Shown: positions 16,920 through 25,646 of the stretch, one piece after another
How positions within the stretch are numbered: position 1 is the stretch's first letter
Layout: every line of letters starts with the position of its first letter
Origin: JAVBWO01 sp036677375
Lineage (GTDB): Bacteria; Bacillota; Dehalobacteriia; UBA4068; UBA4997
Direction of reading: 5' to 3'
Length of the DNA: 64,000 nt
Assembly (NCBI GenBank): GCA_036677375.1
Contig: JAVBWO010000002.1
Coordinates: 62,001 to 126,000, forward strand
Notes under the pieces: generated by a model
The model's input: only the letters and a program-made list of their open reading frames with translations
The model's database searches: none
What the model was told of the DNA's origin: nothing
Position numbers and translations under genes: made by a program

Positions 16920-17279
16920 ATGGCAATTGCCGTCGGTGACATTGTAGACGGAGTAATCACCGGTATTACCAATTTCGGTGCTTTTGTGAAGCTCGCGGAC
17001 GATTCTATTGGGTTGGTGCATATTTCAGAAGTCGCTGATACCTATGTAAAAAACATAGGCGATTTTTTGCAAGAGGGCAATCCGGTAAAGGTCAAGATTA
17101 TCAATATAGGGGAAAACGGCAAGGTCGGCCTATCTATTAAACAAGCCATCGAAAAACCCCCGGCGCCGCCGCCCCGGCAGGATAATTCTTTTGAGGACCG
17201 CCTGAACAAGTTTATGAAAGACAGCAATGAAAAATTAGTAGCCTTGAAACGGCATCAAGAGGGTCGCAAAGGACGCTAA
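16920..17279 (+). CDS. S1 RNA-binding domain protein (YabR-like)
   Basis: 119 residues. One S1 OB-fold covers residues about 4-75 (GDIVDGVITGITNFGAFVKL, VGLSIKQA). A short Pro-rich linker and a basic tail ending EGRKGR follow. General RNA binding in the cytoplasm is likely; related proteins lie after divIC in Bacillus (yabR). GGGAGGC stands about 11 nt before the ATG. It has its own strong promoter and terminator. Confidence 0.9.
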   Translation: MAIAVGDIVDGVITGITNFGAFVKLADDSIGLVHISEVADTYVKNIGDFLQEGNPVKVKIINIGENGKVGLSIKQAIEKPPAPPPRQDNSFEDRLNKFMKDSNEKLVALKRHQEGRKGR

Positions 17280-17319
17280 ATTGCAAGACCGTTAAATCTT
17301 ACGGTTATGAAAATACAAA

Positions 17320-17348
17320 AAGGAAGGCAAGACTGCCTTCCTTTTTAT
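17320..17348 (+). terminator. Rho-independent terminator after the S1-domain gene
   Basis: AAGGAAGGCA (17320-17329) pairs with TGCCTTCCTT (17334-17343) around a 4-nt loop, followed by TTTAT. Confidence 0.9.
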
Positions 17349-17490
17349 CGTTTTTTCGTTTGCCTCGGTTTTTATTTGAGATTACTTGGTTTGTTGAAAA
17401 GTATTTCAGGGAAACCATGGCTGAATTTAGTCTTGTGACAGCGGCGGATCAGTTTTATCGTTTTATTCCAACATCGGAGGAGGGCGTAAA

Positions 17491-18354
17491 GTGCGAGGTG
17501 CCATTGATATCGGTTCCAATACCGTACGGCTTTTGATCGGAGAAAAGGTACAGGATAAAATTGAGGTTTGCTGCGGCAGGGTGATCACCACGCGATTGGC
17601 GGCCAAAGATAGGAGGGCGCCCTTATCTTTAGAGGCAAAGAACCGCACCTTAGCGGCTTTATTATCTTTCCAAAAGATTTTGCAGGAGTGGCAGGTAACA
17701 GAGCCGCCACGTGTCATTGCCACCTCAGCGATGCGGGAAGCGGCAGACGGCGCTGTTTTTGCTGAGGAGATCCGGCAAAAAACAGGTTGGCCGGTTCAGA
17801 TTCTTACCGGAGAAGAAGAGGCTGCCTTTTCCTATCATGGCGCCGCTTCTGTGGCAAGGCGCTCCTGTTTGGTATTGGACGTGGGAGGCGGTAGTACGGA
17901 GCTGGCCTGGGAAACTATTACCGGGAAGATCACCGGTAAAAGCCTGCCCATAGGAGCCGTGCGACTCAGAGAATTGGGGCAGGAATGGCAGAAAGCAGAA
18001 TTAGCCGGTTTTCTGGCGCCTTTATGGGAAGGAGTACCACGGGCACTGCCATTGGTCGGCGTGGGTGGTACGGTCACCACCTTGGCCGCCATGGCCTTAG
18101 AACTGAAGGAATACAGCCGCCGGGCCGTAAGCGGTTATTGTTTCGGCCATGGGGAACTCTTGACATTGGGGGAAGCCATCTCCAGTTTGTCTTTGGCGAA
18201 GCGGCGGCAGAAATGGCCGCTTCTGCAAGACCGTGAGGATATTATCCTTGAGGGTCTGGCTATCGTCTTGCAGGTAATGGCCGCAGGCGGCATCACTGAA
18301 ATCACGGTCAGTGATGCCGGTATCCTGGACGGCATCCTGCTGGCAGCGGAATAA
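17491..18354 (+). CDS. Ppx/GppA phosphatase family protein
   Basis: 287 residues, the short single-module form. It has the sugar-kinase/Hsp70-like fold: phosphate-1 loop GAIDIGSNTVRLLIG at residues 3-17, the second phosphate loop VLDVGGGSTELAW, and VGVGGTVTTLAAMAL. Such proteins hydrolyse inorganic polyphosphate or pppGpp; which one cannot be decided from sequence. The GTG start follows GGAGGAGGG. It ends ahead of a terminator at 18507. Confidence 0.88.
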   Translation: MRGAIDIGSNTVRLLIGEKVQDKIEVCCGRVITTRLAAKDRRAPLSLEAKNRTLAALLSFQKILQEWQVTEPPRVIATSAMREAADGAVFAEEIRQKTGWPVQILTGEEEAAFSYHGAASVARRSCLVLDVGGGSTELAWETITGKITGKSLPIGAVRLRELGQEWQKAELAGFLAPLWEGVPRALPLVGVGGTVTTLAAMALELKEYSRRAVSGYCFGHGELLTLGEAISSLSLAKRRQKWPLLQDREDIILEGLAIVLQVMAAGGITEITVSDAGILDGILLAAE

Positions 18355-18506
18355 GCATAGCAGAGCAAAAAGAAATTTGCAGTGAAAAGAACCGGTGGGC
18401 AAGAAAAAAGTTGAAAGGGCAAGAAAAATTAGCTACAGAAAAAACAGGAAAAGTCGTTTTTGCTGTGGCAAACAGTGGCGGATGCAGCATAACATAGAAA
18501 TGAAGA

Positions 18507-18541
18507 AAACCGGCTTGCGGTGGCAGGCCGGTTTTTTTATT
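18507..18541 (+). terminator. Rho-independent terminator after the Ppx/GppA gene
   Basis: AAACCGGC (18507-18514) pairs with GCCGGTTT (18527-18534) and can extend inward (TTGC with GGCA), followed by TTTTAT. It lies about 150 nt after the stop codon. Confidence 0.75.
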
Positions 18542-18568
18542 GTTACTTTTATTTCAGTAACCCAAAGT

Positions 18569-18597
18569 CTGTTTCAAACGTATGATGTTTGAAACAG
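18569..18597. promoter_or_regulatory. Perfect 11-bp inverted repeat
   Basis: CTGTTTCAAAC (18569-18579), a 7-nt spacer, and GTTTGAAACAG (18587-18597). No T-run follows. It is either an operator for a dimeric regulator or a short RNA hairpin in the leader of the polysaccharide operon. Confidence 0.5.
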
Positions 18598-18930
18598 GAC
18601 AAGTTTTACGGGTGGTCATGATGACTTCGGATCGCTAAATATATAAAGTGTGCCAAATAAAAAACAGGTGGAACGAAAACTAGTTGCCTGTTACGCTGAA
18701 AAGCTGAAAGCAAAAGATCCCTTTGTGGTAATCGCCAGAAAGCCAAGGGAAACTTAGATAAGGGCAAAAGAAAGCAGCGGTCTGCAATATCGGAAGCATA
18801 GGAAAACAATTCAGCAGAATAGGGCTTTCCGTTAAGTTAATGTGCTGGGCTGTTCTGTAAGATTCTTGGCAAGAAAGACGTGTCTCACGCATAGACTAGT
18901 TGAAAGGAAGTGCCGGAAGGAGGGTCCCCT
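18598..18930 (+). other. Leader region of the polysaccharide operon
   Basis: About 330 bp without a credible gene. It is purine-rich with short pairable segments, for example AACAGG with CCTGTT at 18663-18698 and CCCTT with AAGGG at about 18719-18750, so a structured leader RNA is possible. I compared it by eye with the conserved cores of T-box, cobalamin, SAM and c-di-GMP riboswitches and found none of them. Confidence 0.3.
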
Positions 18931-20031
18931 TTGCATATGGATCATAGCTTACCCGTTTACAGCGTTATCATGGCGGGAGGTCCTGGTACCCGTTTTTGGC
19001 CCAAAAGCCGTAAGCGGCGGCCAAAGCAATTTCTTTCTTTAACAGGACCGGATAGCCTTCTTCACGCTGCTTTTGCCAGGAGCCGTCTCTTTGCGCCCTG
19101 GGAACGTTGCCTGATTCTCACCGATATCGATTATGGCAAAGAGGTGGCCGAACAATTGCCTCAGGTGCCCTCCGGCAATATTGTTTTGGAGCCGGCTAAC
19201 CGGGATACCGCTCCGTGCATTGGATTGGCCGCTTGGAAGATCTTGCGTCAGGAGCCAAATGCCATCCTGGTGGTATTGCCTTCCGACCATTATATCGCAG
19301 ATGAAGAAGCTTTCCGGGAAACAGTGGAAGCCGCCATTGCCTATGCTGCCAGCAGTGAAGACCTCATTACCATCGGAATCAGTCCCACCGCGCCAGAAAG
19401 CGGTTACGGCTATATCGAGAAAGGAGATCTGTTGCGGCAGGAAAAAGGGCGCAGCATTTTCCGGGCCAAACGTTTTGTAGAAAAACCTGCCAGGGAAAAG
19501 GCTGCGGCGATGCTGGAAGAAGGGGGCTATTTATGGAACAGCGGCATTTTTGTTTTCCGCGCCGATACTGTTTTAAAAGCGATCGAAACATATTTACCGG
19601 AGCTGGCCGGAGGACTTATGGCTATGATTCCTTATTTGGGTACAGGTGTGGAGAAAAAAATTCTAAAAGCCCTCTATCCTACCCTGCCTCGGATATCCCT
19701 GGACTATGGCATCATGGAGAAAGCGCCTAACGTTGCGGTGGTGCCGGGTAATTTTCTCTGGGATGATATTGGTACCTGGACGGCTTTAGCTCGTTATCTA
19801 CCCAAGGATGAAGCGGGCAACTCCTGTCATCCCGCCAGCCGCAAGCTTTTAATGGATACCAGCGGTTGTATTGTAGAAAGCGACGGCTTATTGGTCGCCA
19901 CTTTAGGCGTCCGTGATCTGCTGATCGTGGAATGGGGCGGTATCTTGCTGGTGGCGGATAAAAACTGCGCCCAGGACATCCGAAAACTGGTGCACAGCTT
20001 GGAAGAAGCCGGCTTGAAGGAATATTTGTAA
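18931..20031 (+). CDS. manC: Mannose-1-phosphate guanylyltransferase
   Basis: About 366 residues. It makes GDP-mannose from mannose 1-phosphate and GTP. The signature is clear: nucleotide loop VIMAGGPGTRFWPKSRKRRP near residue 12, VVLPSDHYI, ESGYGYIEKG and FVEKP. The C-terminal isomerase domain of bifunctional ManC-ManA enzymes is absent. AAGGAGGG is 6 nt before TTG 18931 and 12 nt before ATG 18937; a GTG at 18910 would precede that site. It opens a three-gene operon with tight spacing. Confidence 0.92.
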   Translation: MHMDHSLPVYSVIMAGGPGTRFWPKSRKRRPKQFLSLTGPDSLLHAAFARSRLFAPWERCLILTDIDYGKEVAEQLPQVPSGNIVLEPANRDTAPCIGLAAWKILRQEPNAILVVLPSDHYIADEEAFRETVEAAIAYAASSEDLITIGISPTAPESGYGYIEKGDLLRQEKGRSIFRAKRFVEKPAREKAAAMLEEGGYLWNSGIFVFRADTVLKAIETYLPELAGGLMAMIPYLGTGVEKKILKALYPTLPRISLDYGIMEKAPNVAVVPGNFLWDDIGTWTALARYLPKDEAGNSCHPASRKLLMDTSGCIVESDGLLVATLGVRDLLIVEWGGILLVADKNCAQDIRKLVHSLEEAGLKEYL

Positions 20032-20043
20032 AGGAGGGACTTC

Positions 20044-21069
20044 ATGTACCGACCGGAGATGGAGGATATGGAGGAGCTGTTTACGGAGGCGCAGAGCCAT
20101 TGGCTTTTACAAAACGCCACTTGCCGCAAAGCAGGCAGCGGCGTCTATCGTATCGATAACGGAACGGAAGCTTTTGTTTTAAAGCGTATTACTTTCCCGC
20201 TCTCCGAATATGCTTATATCCAGGGGGCGGTAAGACATTTACATGCCAGGGGCTTTCACCACGTCCCGGTGCCCGTTGTTACACAAGAAGGAACCGATTA
20301 TTTATATCATAAAGAGTTTTATTATTTTCTGGCTCCCTGGCTGCCGGGAGACCAAGCGGACTATCACAATATTGCGGATGTGAAGACCGCCGGGCGCACC
20401 ATGGCCCTTTTGCATGAGGCCAGCAGCGGTTATCGGCCTTATTATTATAAAGGTCGTATTAAATGGGGCGAATTGCCAGATACTTTTAACAGAAAGATTA
20501 GGGATATGGAAAGCTTTGCACAGCGCGCTCGGGCAAAATCTCTGCCGGGCCTGTTTGATGTCTTGTACCGGCGGCAGGTGGAACAGGCTCTGACGGACGC
20601 TAGGGTTGCCGGGCAAGGTCTTCCGTTAAGCTATGGGCAGGTCAATGCCCTGGAGGAAAGGCGGGGCGGCTTTTGTCATCATGATTTTGCTGCTCAGAAT
20701 CTTTTGATAACGGGAGAAGAGGTAGCAAACGTCATTGATTTTGATTATTGTATCAGTGACTGTGCTTGTCATGATGTGGCAAGCCTCCTTTTGCGCATCC
20801 TGAAGCGGAATGCATGGCAGCTGGACGCTGCCATGAGTGGTTTTTTAGCCTATCAGGAAGTATGTTCCTTAAGTGCAGCCGAAAAAAGCCTGATTTATCA
20901 TTTCATGCTTTTCCCGCAGGATTTTTGGCAGGCCGGCTTTGCCTACTATGTGGAGGGTTGGGTTCCCAGAGAAAAGCTGGAACGACGTTTGGATTTGTGG
21001 CAGGAGAACATGGAATCGCGCAGGATGGCTTTGGAACATCTTCGCCGGGAGTGGCGGCTGGTCTGCTGA
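20044..21069 (+). CDS. CotS-family spore coat protein (kinase fold)
   Basis: 341 residues. It has the aminoglycoside-phosphotransferase/protein-kinase-like fold of CotS, CotI and YutH proteins: the catalytic-loop equivalent GFCHHDFAAQNLL and the metal-binding IDFDYC. CotS-family proteins are spore coat components, and some may phosphorylate spore polysaccharide. The ATG follows AAGGAGGGACTTC, 12 nt after the preceding stop codon. Its location between a GDP-mannose synthesis gene and a glycosyltransferase supports a role in a spore-surface glycan. The kinase residues look intact, so activity is possible. Confidence 0.82.
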   Translation: MYRPEMEDMEELFTEAQSHWLLQNATCRKAGSGVYRIDNGTEAFVLKRITFPLSEYAYIQGAVRHLHARGFHHVPVPVVTQEGTDYLYHKEFYYFLAPWLPGDQADYHNIADVKTAGRTMALLHEASSGYRPYYYKGRIKWGELPDTFNRKIRDMESFAQRARAKSLPGLFDVLYRRQVEQALTDARVAGQGLPLSYGQVNALEERRGGFCHHDFAAQNLLITGEEVANVIDFDYCISDCACHDVASLLLRILKRNAWQLDAAMSGFLAYQEVCSLSAAEKSLIYHFMLFPQDFWQAGFAYYVEGWVPREKLERRLDLWQENMESRRMALEHLRREWRLVC

Positions 21070-21091
21070 ATCGCCTGATGGAGGGGATAAT

Positions 21092-22204
21092 ATGAAAGTG
21101 GGCATTGATAGCAGGGCTGCCATCTGGTACCGCGGCACCGGCATGGGCACTTACACCTATCAGCTGATCCGCAACATCTACCTGATTGATAAGAAAACGG
21201 ATTATCATTTCTTTTTGCCCAATGAACGCTTTCAAGGTTTGAACCCTTTAAACAGCGGCGTTTTTCACAGCATCGGGCAAACCAAGAACAAGTTTTGGGA
21301 AGAGATCGCCTCCGTTGCCATCGATCCCCGGGGGATGGATGTTTACCACGTGCCACAAAACGGTATCGGCCTGCCTAAAGTGAAAGAATGCAAGACCGTA
21401 GTGACCATTCATGATCTGATTCCCTATATCCTGCCGGAGACGGTAGGACCCGGTTATCTGAAGATCTTTCGGGAAACCATGCCGATGATTTTAGAAAGGG
21501 CCGACCATATTATCACCGTATCAGAGCATTCCAAGAAAGATCTCATCCGTTTGATGAAGGTGCCGGAAGAGAAGATCAGCGTCATCTATGAGGCCGCTGA
21601 GACCATCTATAAGCCGATCAACAAAGAACTGGCCAAAGCTCGCTTGGCCAATAAATACGGCATCCGGGAACCCTATATTCTTTATCTTGGCGGTTTCAGC
21701 CCGCGGAAAAACCTGGTTGGCCTTATTCATGCCTTTGCGCTTTTGAGAAAAGAATTGCCGGGTCCCTGCAAACTGTTGGTGGTGGGGCGCGAGAATCCTA
21801 TGGTGGAGGCAGCAAAAAAAGCGGCTGTAAAAACCGGCTGTGACAAGGATATCCTTTTTGCCGGATTTGCGCCGATTCAGGATCTGCCTTTTTTGTATAA
21901 TGGCGCGGAACTTTTTGCCTATCCGTCCTTTTATGAAGGATTTGGCCTGCCGCCTATTGAAGCTATGGCTTGCGGAACTCCCACCATTGTTTCTAATTGT
22001 TCTTCTCTGCCGGAAGTGGTAGGAGAGGCCGCGCTGTCCGTTAGTCCGGAAGACGTCTCTGCTTTAGCAAGCCAGATGCATCGTATTTTCAGCGACAGCC
22101 GCTTAAGGCAAGAGCTTTCCCGGGCCGGAATTTTACGCGCCTCGGAGTTTTCCTGGACAAAAGCTGCCGCCAAGACCATTCAGGTGTACAAAAATGTGAC
22201 TTAA
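21092..22204 (+). CDS. GT4-family glycosyltransferase
   Basis: About 370 residues from ATG 21092 behind GGAGGGGAT. It is a GT-B fold retaining glycosyltransferase: the N-lobe begins MKVGIDSRAAIWYRGTGMGT, and the C-lobe holds LYLGGFSPRKNLVGLIHAF and the sugar-nucleotide motif FYEGFGLPPIEAMACGTP with its two spaced Glu residues. Mannosyl transfer from GDP-mannose is plausible because the operon makes that donor. It is the last gene of the operon; a new promoter follows. Confidence 0.9.
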   Translation: MKVGIDSRAAIWYRGTGMGTYTYQLIRNIYLIDKKTDYHFFLPNERFQGLNPLNSGVFHSIGQTKNKFWEEIASVAIDPRGMDVYHVPQNGIGLPKVKECKTVVTIHDLIPYILPETVGPGYLKIFRETMPMILERADHIITVSEHSKKDLIRLMKVPEEKISVIYEAAETIYKPINKELAKARLANKYGIREPYILYLGGFSPRKNLVGLIHAFALLRKELPGPCKLLVVGRENPMVEAAKKAAVKTGCDKDILFAGFAPIQDLPFLYNGAELFAYPSFYEGFGLPPIEAMACGTPTIVSNCSSLPEVVGEAALSVSPEDVSALASQMHRIFSDSRLRQELSRAGILRASEFSWTKAAAKTIQVYKNVT

Positions 22205-22223
22205 ATTTTTGTAATTTACAACG

Positions 22224-22252
22224 TTTACTTTTTTGTATAAGCGTAGTATAAT
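22224..22252 (+). promoter_or_regulatory. Promoter of the formate-THF ligase gene
   Basis: TTTACT (22224-22229) and a perfect TATAAT (22247-22252) with a 17-nt spacer, about 97 nt before the start codon. Confidence 0.65.
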
Positions 22253-22348
22253 TATAAACATTACAATGGGGAAAAATTTGATGTCTTGATTTAAAATTGG
22301 ACAAGCAAATAGATTGCATGTAAGACAATATTTAAGGAGGTTATCGTA

Positions 22349-24106
22349 ATGTTGGATCCTAGAGAATACAAAGATTGGCAGATCGCGGAAGAAGCGGAAC
22401 GCAATATGCCCCGTCCGGAAGATTGGGTTAGCCGGCTGGGCTTGGAGAAAGATGAGGTCATTCCTTATGGTAAGGTTGCAAAATTAGATTTTCTCAAAAT
22501 CATGAAACGGTTAGAAAACCGTCCTGACGGCAAATATATCGAAGTCACCGCAATTACCCCCACTCCCTTGGGCGAAGGAAAATCAACCACCAGTATCGGC
22601 TTGATCGAAGGCTTGGGCAAATTGGGCGCCAATGTGGGCGGCTGCCTGCGCCAGCCCAGCGGCGGCCCCACCATGAACATCAAAGGGACTGCCGCCGGCG
22701 GCGGCAATGCCCTGCTCATTCCTATGACGGAATTTTCCTTGGGCCTTACCGGCGATATCAACGATATCGCCAATGCTCATAATCTGGCCATGGTGGCCTT
22801 GAATGCCAGAATGCAGCATGAATACAACTATGACGATGCGACTTTGGCCAAGAAGAACCTGCGCCGGCTGGATATTGATAAAAACCGCGTGGAAATCGGC
22901 TGGGTTATCGACTTTGCAGCGCAATGCCTCAGAAATATCATGATCGGTATCGGCGGCAGGAGCGACGGCTTCACCATGAGCTCCCGTTTTGCCATTACCG
23001 TCAGTTCCGAATTAATGGCCATCTTAGCCGTTGCTACCGATTTGAAAGACCTGCGGGAACGGATCGGCCGCATGATCGTAGCCTATGATAAAAAGGGCAA
23101 TCCCGTTACTACCGCCGATTTAGAAGTGGACGGCGCTATGACCGCCTGGATGCGTAATACCATCAATCCCACCCTGTGCTGCACCAGCGAATATCAGCCT
23201 TGCCTGGTTCACGCCGGTCCCTTTGCCAATATCGCCATCGGCCAGTCTTCCATTATTGCCGACCGTCTTGGCTTGAAGATGTTTGATTATCATGTAACGG
23301 AGAGCGGTTTTGCCGCCGATATCGGTTTTGAAAAATTCTGGAATGTCAAATGCCGCTTAAGTGGCTTAAAACCCCATGTTAGTGTTATCGTTGCCACTGT
23401 CCGCGCCCTTAAAATGCATGGCGGCGGCCCCGCCGTGGTGCCCGGACGTCCTTTGCCGGAAGAATATACCAAGGAAAATCTCGGCCTGGTGGAAAAAGGC
23501 GTAGCCAATCTCCTGCACCATGTTTCTATCGTGAAAAAATCCGGGATCAATCCTGTTGTCTGCTTGAACAGCTTCTACACCGACACCCCCGCTGAAATCG
23601 AAATCGTCCGCAAAGCGGTGGAAGCCGCCGGCGCCCGTTTTGCCGTGTCCGAACATTGGCTGAAAGGCGGCGAAGGCGCCATCGAATTGGCTAAGGTTGT
23701 CATGGAAGCTTGTGAAGAAGAACCGAAATTGAATTACCTCTATCCTTTGGACATGCCCTTCCGTCAAAGAGTGGAAGTCATCGCCAAAGAAGTATACGGC
23801 GCCGACGGCGTGGATTGGACTCCTGAAGCGGAAGCCAAGGCCAAAGCCTTTGAAGCCAACCCCGAATATCGCGATTTTGCGACCATGATGGTGAAAACAC
23901 AATTATCCTTAAGTCACGATCCCGCTTTGAAAGGCGTGCCGAAAGGCTGGAGACTTCCTGTCAGAGACGTATTGGTCTATGGCGGCGCCCGTTTCCTTTG
24001 CCCCATGGCAGGGACCATTACCTTGATGCCCGGCATGGGTTCCGACCCTGCTTACCGCAGAGTGGATGTGGATGTGGAAACCGGGGCTGTAAAAGGACTG
24101 TTCTAG
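22349..24106 (+). CDS. fhs: Formate-tetrahydrofolate ligase, divergent clade
   Basis: 585 residues. It interconverts formate + THF + ATP and 10-formyl-THF + ADP + phosphate; in fermenters the reverse direction can make ATP. The P-loop TPTPLGEGKSTT is at residues 71-82. The region normally reading LREPSLGP with GIKGGAAGGG here reads CLRQPSGGPTMNIKGTAAGG, followed by LIPMTEFSLGLTGDINDI, a form I associate with a separate branch of the family seen in some strict anaerobes. Length slightly exceeds the usual 555-560. AAGGAGG precedes the ATG. The next gene acts one step away in C1 metabolism. Confidence 0.9.
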   Translation: MLDPREYKDWQIAEEAERNMPRPEDWVSRLGLEKDEVIPYGKVAKLDFLKIMKRLENRPDGKYIEVTAITPTPLGEGKSTTSIGLIEGLGKLGANVGGCLRQPSGGPTMNIKGTAAGGGNALLIPMTEFSLGLTGDINDIANAHNLAMVALNARMQHEYNYDDATLAKKNLRRLDIDKNRVEIGWVIDFAAQCLRNIMIGIGGRSDGFTMSSRFAITVSSELMAILAVATDLKDLRERIGRMIVAYDKKGNPVTTADLEVDGAMTAWMRNTINPTLCCTSEYQPCLVHAGPFANIAIGQSSIIADRLGLKMFDYHVTESGFAADIGFEKFWNVKCRLSGLKPHVSVIVATVRALKMHGGGPAVVPGRPLPEEYTKENLGLVEKGVANLLHHVSIVKKSGINPVVCLNSFYTDTPAEIEIVRKAVEAAGARFAVSEHWLKGGEGAIELAKVVMEACEEEPKLNYLYPLDMPFRQRVEVIAKEVYGADGVDWTPEAEAKAKAFEANPEYRDFATMMVKTQLSLSHDPALKGVPKGWRLPVRDVLVYGGARFLCPMAGTITLMPGMGSDPAYRRVDVDVETGAVKGLF

Positions 24107-24210
24107 TCGACTAAAGTAAAAGTAAACCTAAAGGTGTTGTAGGCAAATAAGCCATGGAGCCAATGACATTTAAGAAGTCTGACAGAAGCAATTACGAGAA
24201 TGAAAGAAGG

Positions 24211-24855
24211 ATGACGGCAGTGAGTGAAATGATGGAGATGTCCTGCAAGGACTTTATTGATGCGCTGGCTTCCTCCGCCCCTGTGCCCGGCGGCGGCAGC
24301 GGTGTAGGTTTTGGCGGCGCTATGGGAATGGCTTTGTGCAATATGGTCGGTTCCTTGACCATAGGCAAGCCTCGCTATGCCGAAGTTGAGGAAGAAGTGA
24401 AAGCATTGATGGCGGAAGGTCTGGAAATCCAGCAAAATTTGCTGGAAGTGATGGATCGTGACGCCATCGCATTTACGCCTTTGGCAAAAGCTTATAGTCT
24501 TCCTTCCGGAACAGAAGCCGAAAAAGCCCATAAGAAAAGAGTATTAACCAATGAGTCCAAACTGGCATGCCATGTTCCTTTAGAAGCCGCACGTTGGGCG
24601 GTGCGCGGTCTTGAGATCCAAAAACGGATGGCACAGATCGGTAGCCGCATGGTCATCTCCGACGTGGGTTGCGGCGCAGCCTTCCTACATGCAGCATTGA
24701 TTGCATCCAGGCTAAATGTCATAATCAACATCAATGTTATGAATGACCAGTTTTTTGCAGAAACTGCCCGGGCGGAGGCCAACGGCCTGTTTATCCGGGG
24801 ACAACAGTTGGCAGCAGAGATTTTAGCTTTAGTGGAAGAGCGGTTAAGCAAATAG
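24211..24855 (+). CDS. Cyclodeaminase/cyclohydrolase family protein (FchA-like)
   Basis: About 214 residues of the FTCD_C fold, all-helical. This family includes methenyl-THF cyclohydrolase FchA of acetogens and purine fermenters and the cyclodeaminase domain that releases ammonia from 5-formimino-THF. Visible marks are APVPGGGSGVGFGGAMGMAL near residue 20 and a conserved Asp-rich centre (VMDRDAIAF). ATG 24211 is chosen; GTG 24220 and ATG 24229 are alternatives, and ATG 24154 lacks a ribosome-binding site. Placement after the formate-THF ligase fits conversion of methenyl- or formimino-THF to formyl-THF, then formate. Confidence 0.85.
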   Translation: MTAVSEMMEMSCKDFIDALASSAPVPGGGSGVGFGGAMGMALCNMVGSLTIGKPRYAEVEEEVKALMAEGLEIQQNLLEVMDRDAIAFTPLAKAYSLPSGTEAEKAHKKRVLTNESKLACHVPLEAARWAVRGLEIQKRMAQIGSRMVISDVGCGAAFLHAALIASRLNVIININVMNDQFFAETARAEANGLFIRGQQLAAEILALVEERLSK

Positions 24856-24872
24856 ACCGCCACCATAATGTT

Positions 24873-24914
24873 AAAGAAACCGGCTTTCGTAACTGGAAAG
24901 CCGGTTTCTTTTAT
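24873..24914 (+). terminator. Rho-independent terminator of the C1 operon
   Basis: AAAGAAACCGGCTTTC (24873-24888) and GAAAGCCGGTTTCTTT (24896-24911) form a perfect 16-bp stem with a 7-nt loop, then T-rich sequence. Confidence 0.92.
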
Positions 24915-25646
24915 ATATTTTTTACTTGTCAGATTTCAATTGATCCGGTTTCCTGCTTAGGCTATAGGAGATGGCGGGCTTTGGCGATATGCTGAGCTGC
25001 TTTGGTAAGCAAGCGCCTGGAGGATCTGCCGCGAAAACGGTGGCGGATTGCTGTATTGCCGAAAGAATCCGTGATTCATTCGTAAAGCGAGGGCTGCAAG
25101 TATGCGTGTAATTTTAGCAACAATACAAAGAATCGCCTGTGAAACCTTAATAAATCGTGGGCGAGTCAGGAAACGGCGAGGGCCAGGCAGCACGGTTGCC
25201 TTTTCTTGCATATAATACTCAGAACAGAGTGATGACGCAAGGCAGTAAAAAATTCAAATGCATGTGGTTATGCCGTAGGTCGCGTTATACTGTTGCAGAT
25301 GAAAATAGCGCAACGGCTTATTGTTTATAAAAACAGACTTTCTGCATCAAGTAGTAATTGAATTTACCGGATCATTTTGTTTCCACACACACTGTAGTCT
25401 ATTTTAAGCAAAAGGGAGATTGCTTAAAAATTAAGGTGCTTTGCTGGCTGTTCTTTTGGATGCAATGCATATTATGGTCATAAGAAATGGTCTTGTAACT
25501 GATATCGGAAATTTATTTTAAGGAAAGCTGCCATTATGTTTAAAAAAATAAACAATAAACATGAAAAAAAATAGTGCATAAGGCATTCGGTTGATGTATA
25601 ATTGCAATATTCAGTCAATTTTTGTGAGATAGAGAGGAGTTTTTTC
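24915..25646. other. 730-bp intergenic stretch
   Basis: No convincing gene on either strand. The first 300 bp are GC-mixed and may be decayed coding sequence. The last 250 bp are AT-rich. TATAAT at 25597-25602 stands 45 nt before the aminotransferase start and probably serves it, but no good -35 is visible. Confidence 0.35.

Noticed and set aside
18598..18930. Riboswitch (T-box, c-di-GMP, cobalamin, SAM)
   Set aside because: None of the conserved core sequences I know for these classes is present; only generic short stems are.
23366..23902. Long open frame antisense to the formate-THF ligase gene
   Set aside because: The ligase is plainly coding on the plus strand; the antisense frame has no ribosome-binding site and composition typical of a shadow of biased codons.
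24957..25211. 84-codon leftward frame in the 24.9-25.6 kb gap
   Set aside because: No ribosome-binding site, no recognisable motif and an erratic Pro/Arg/Ser composition; treated as chance.
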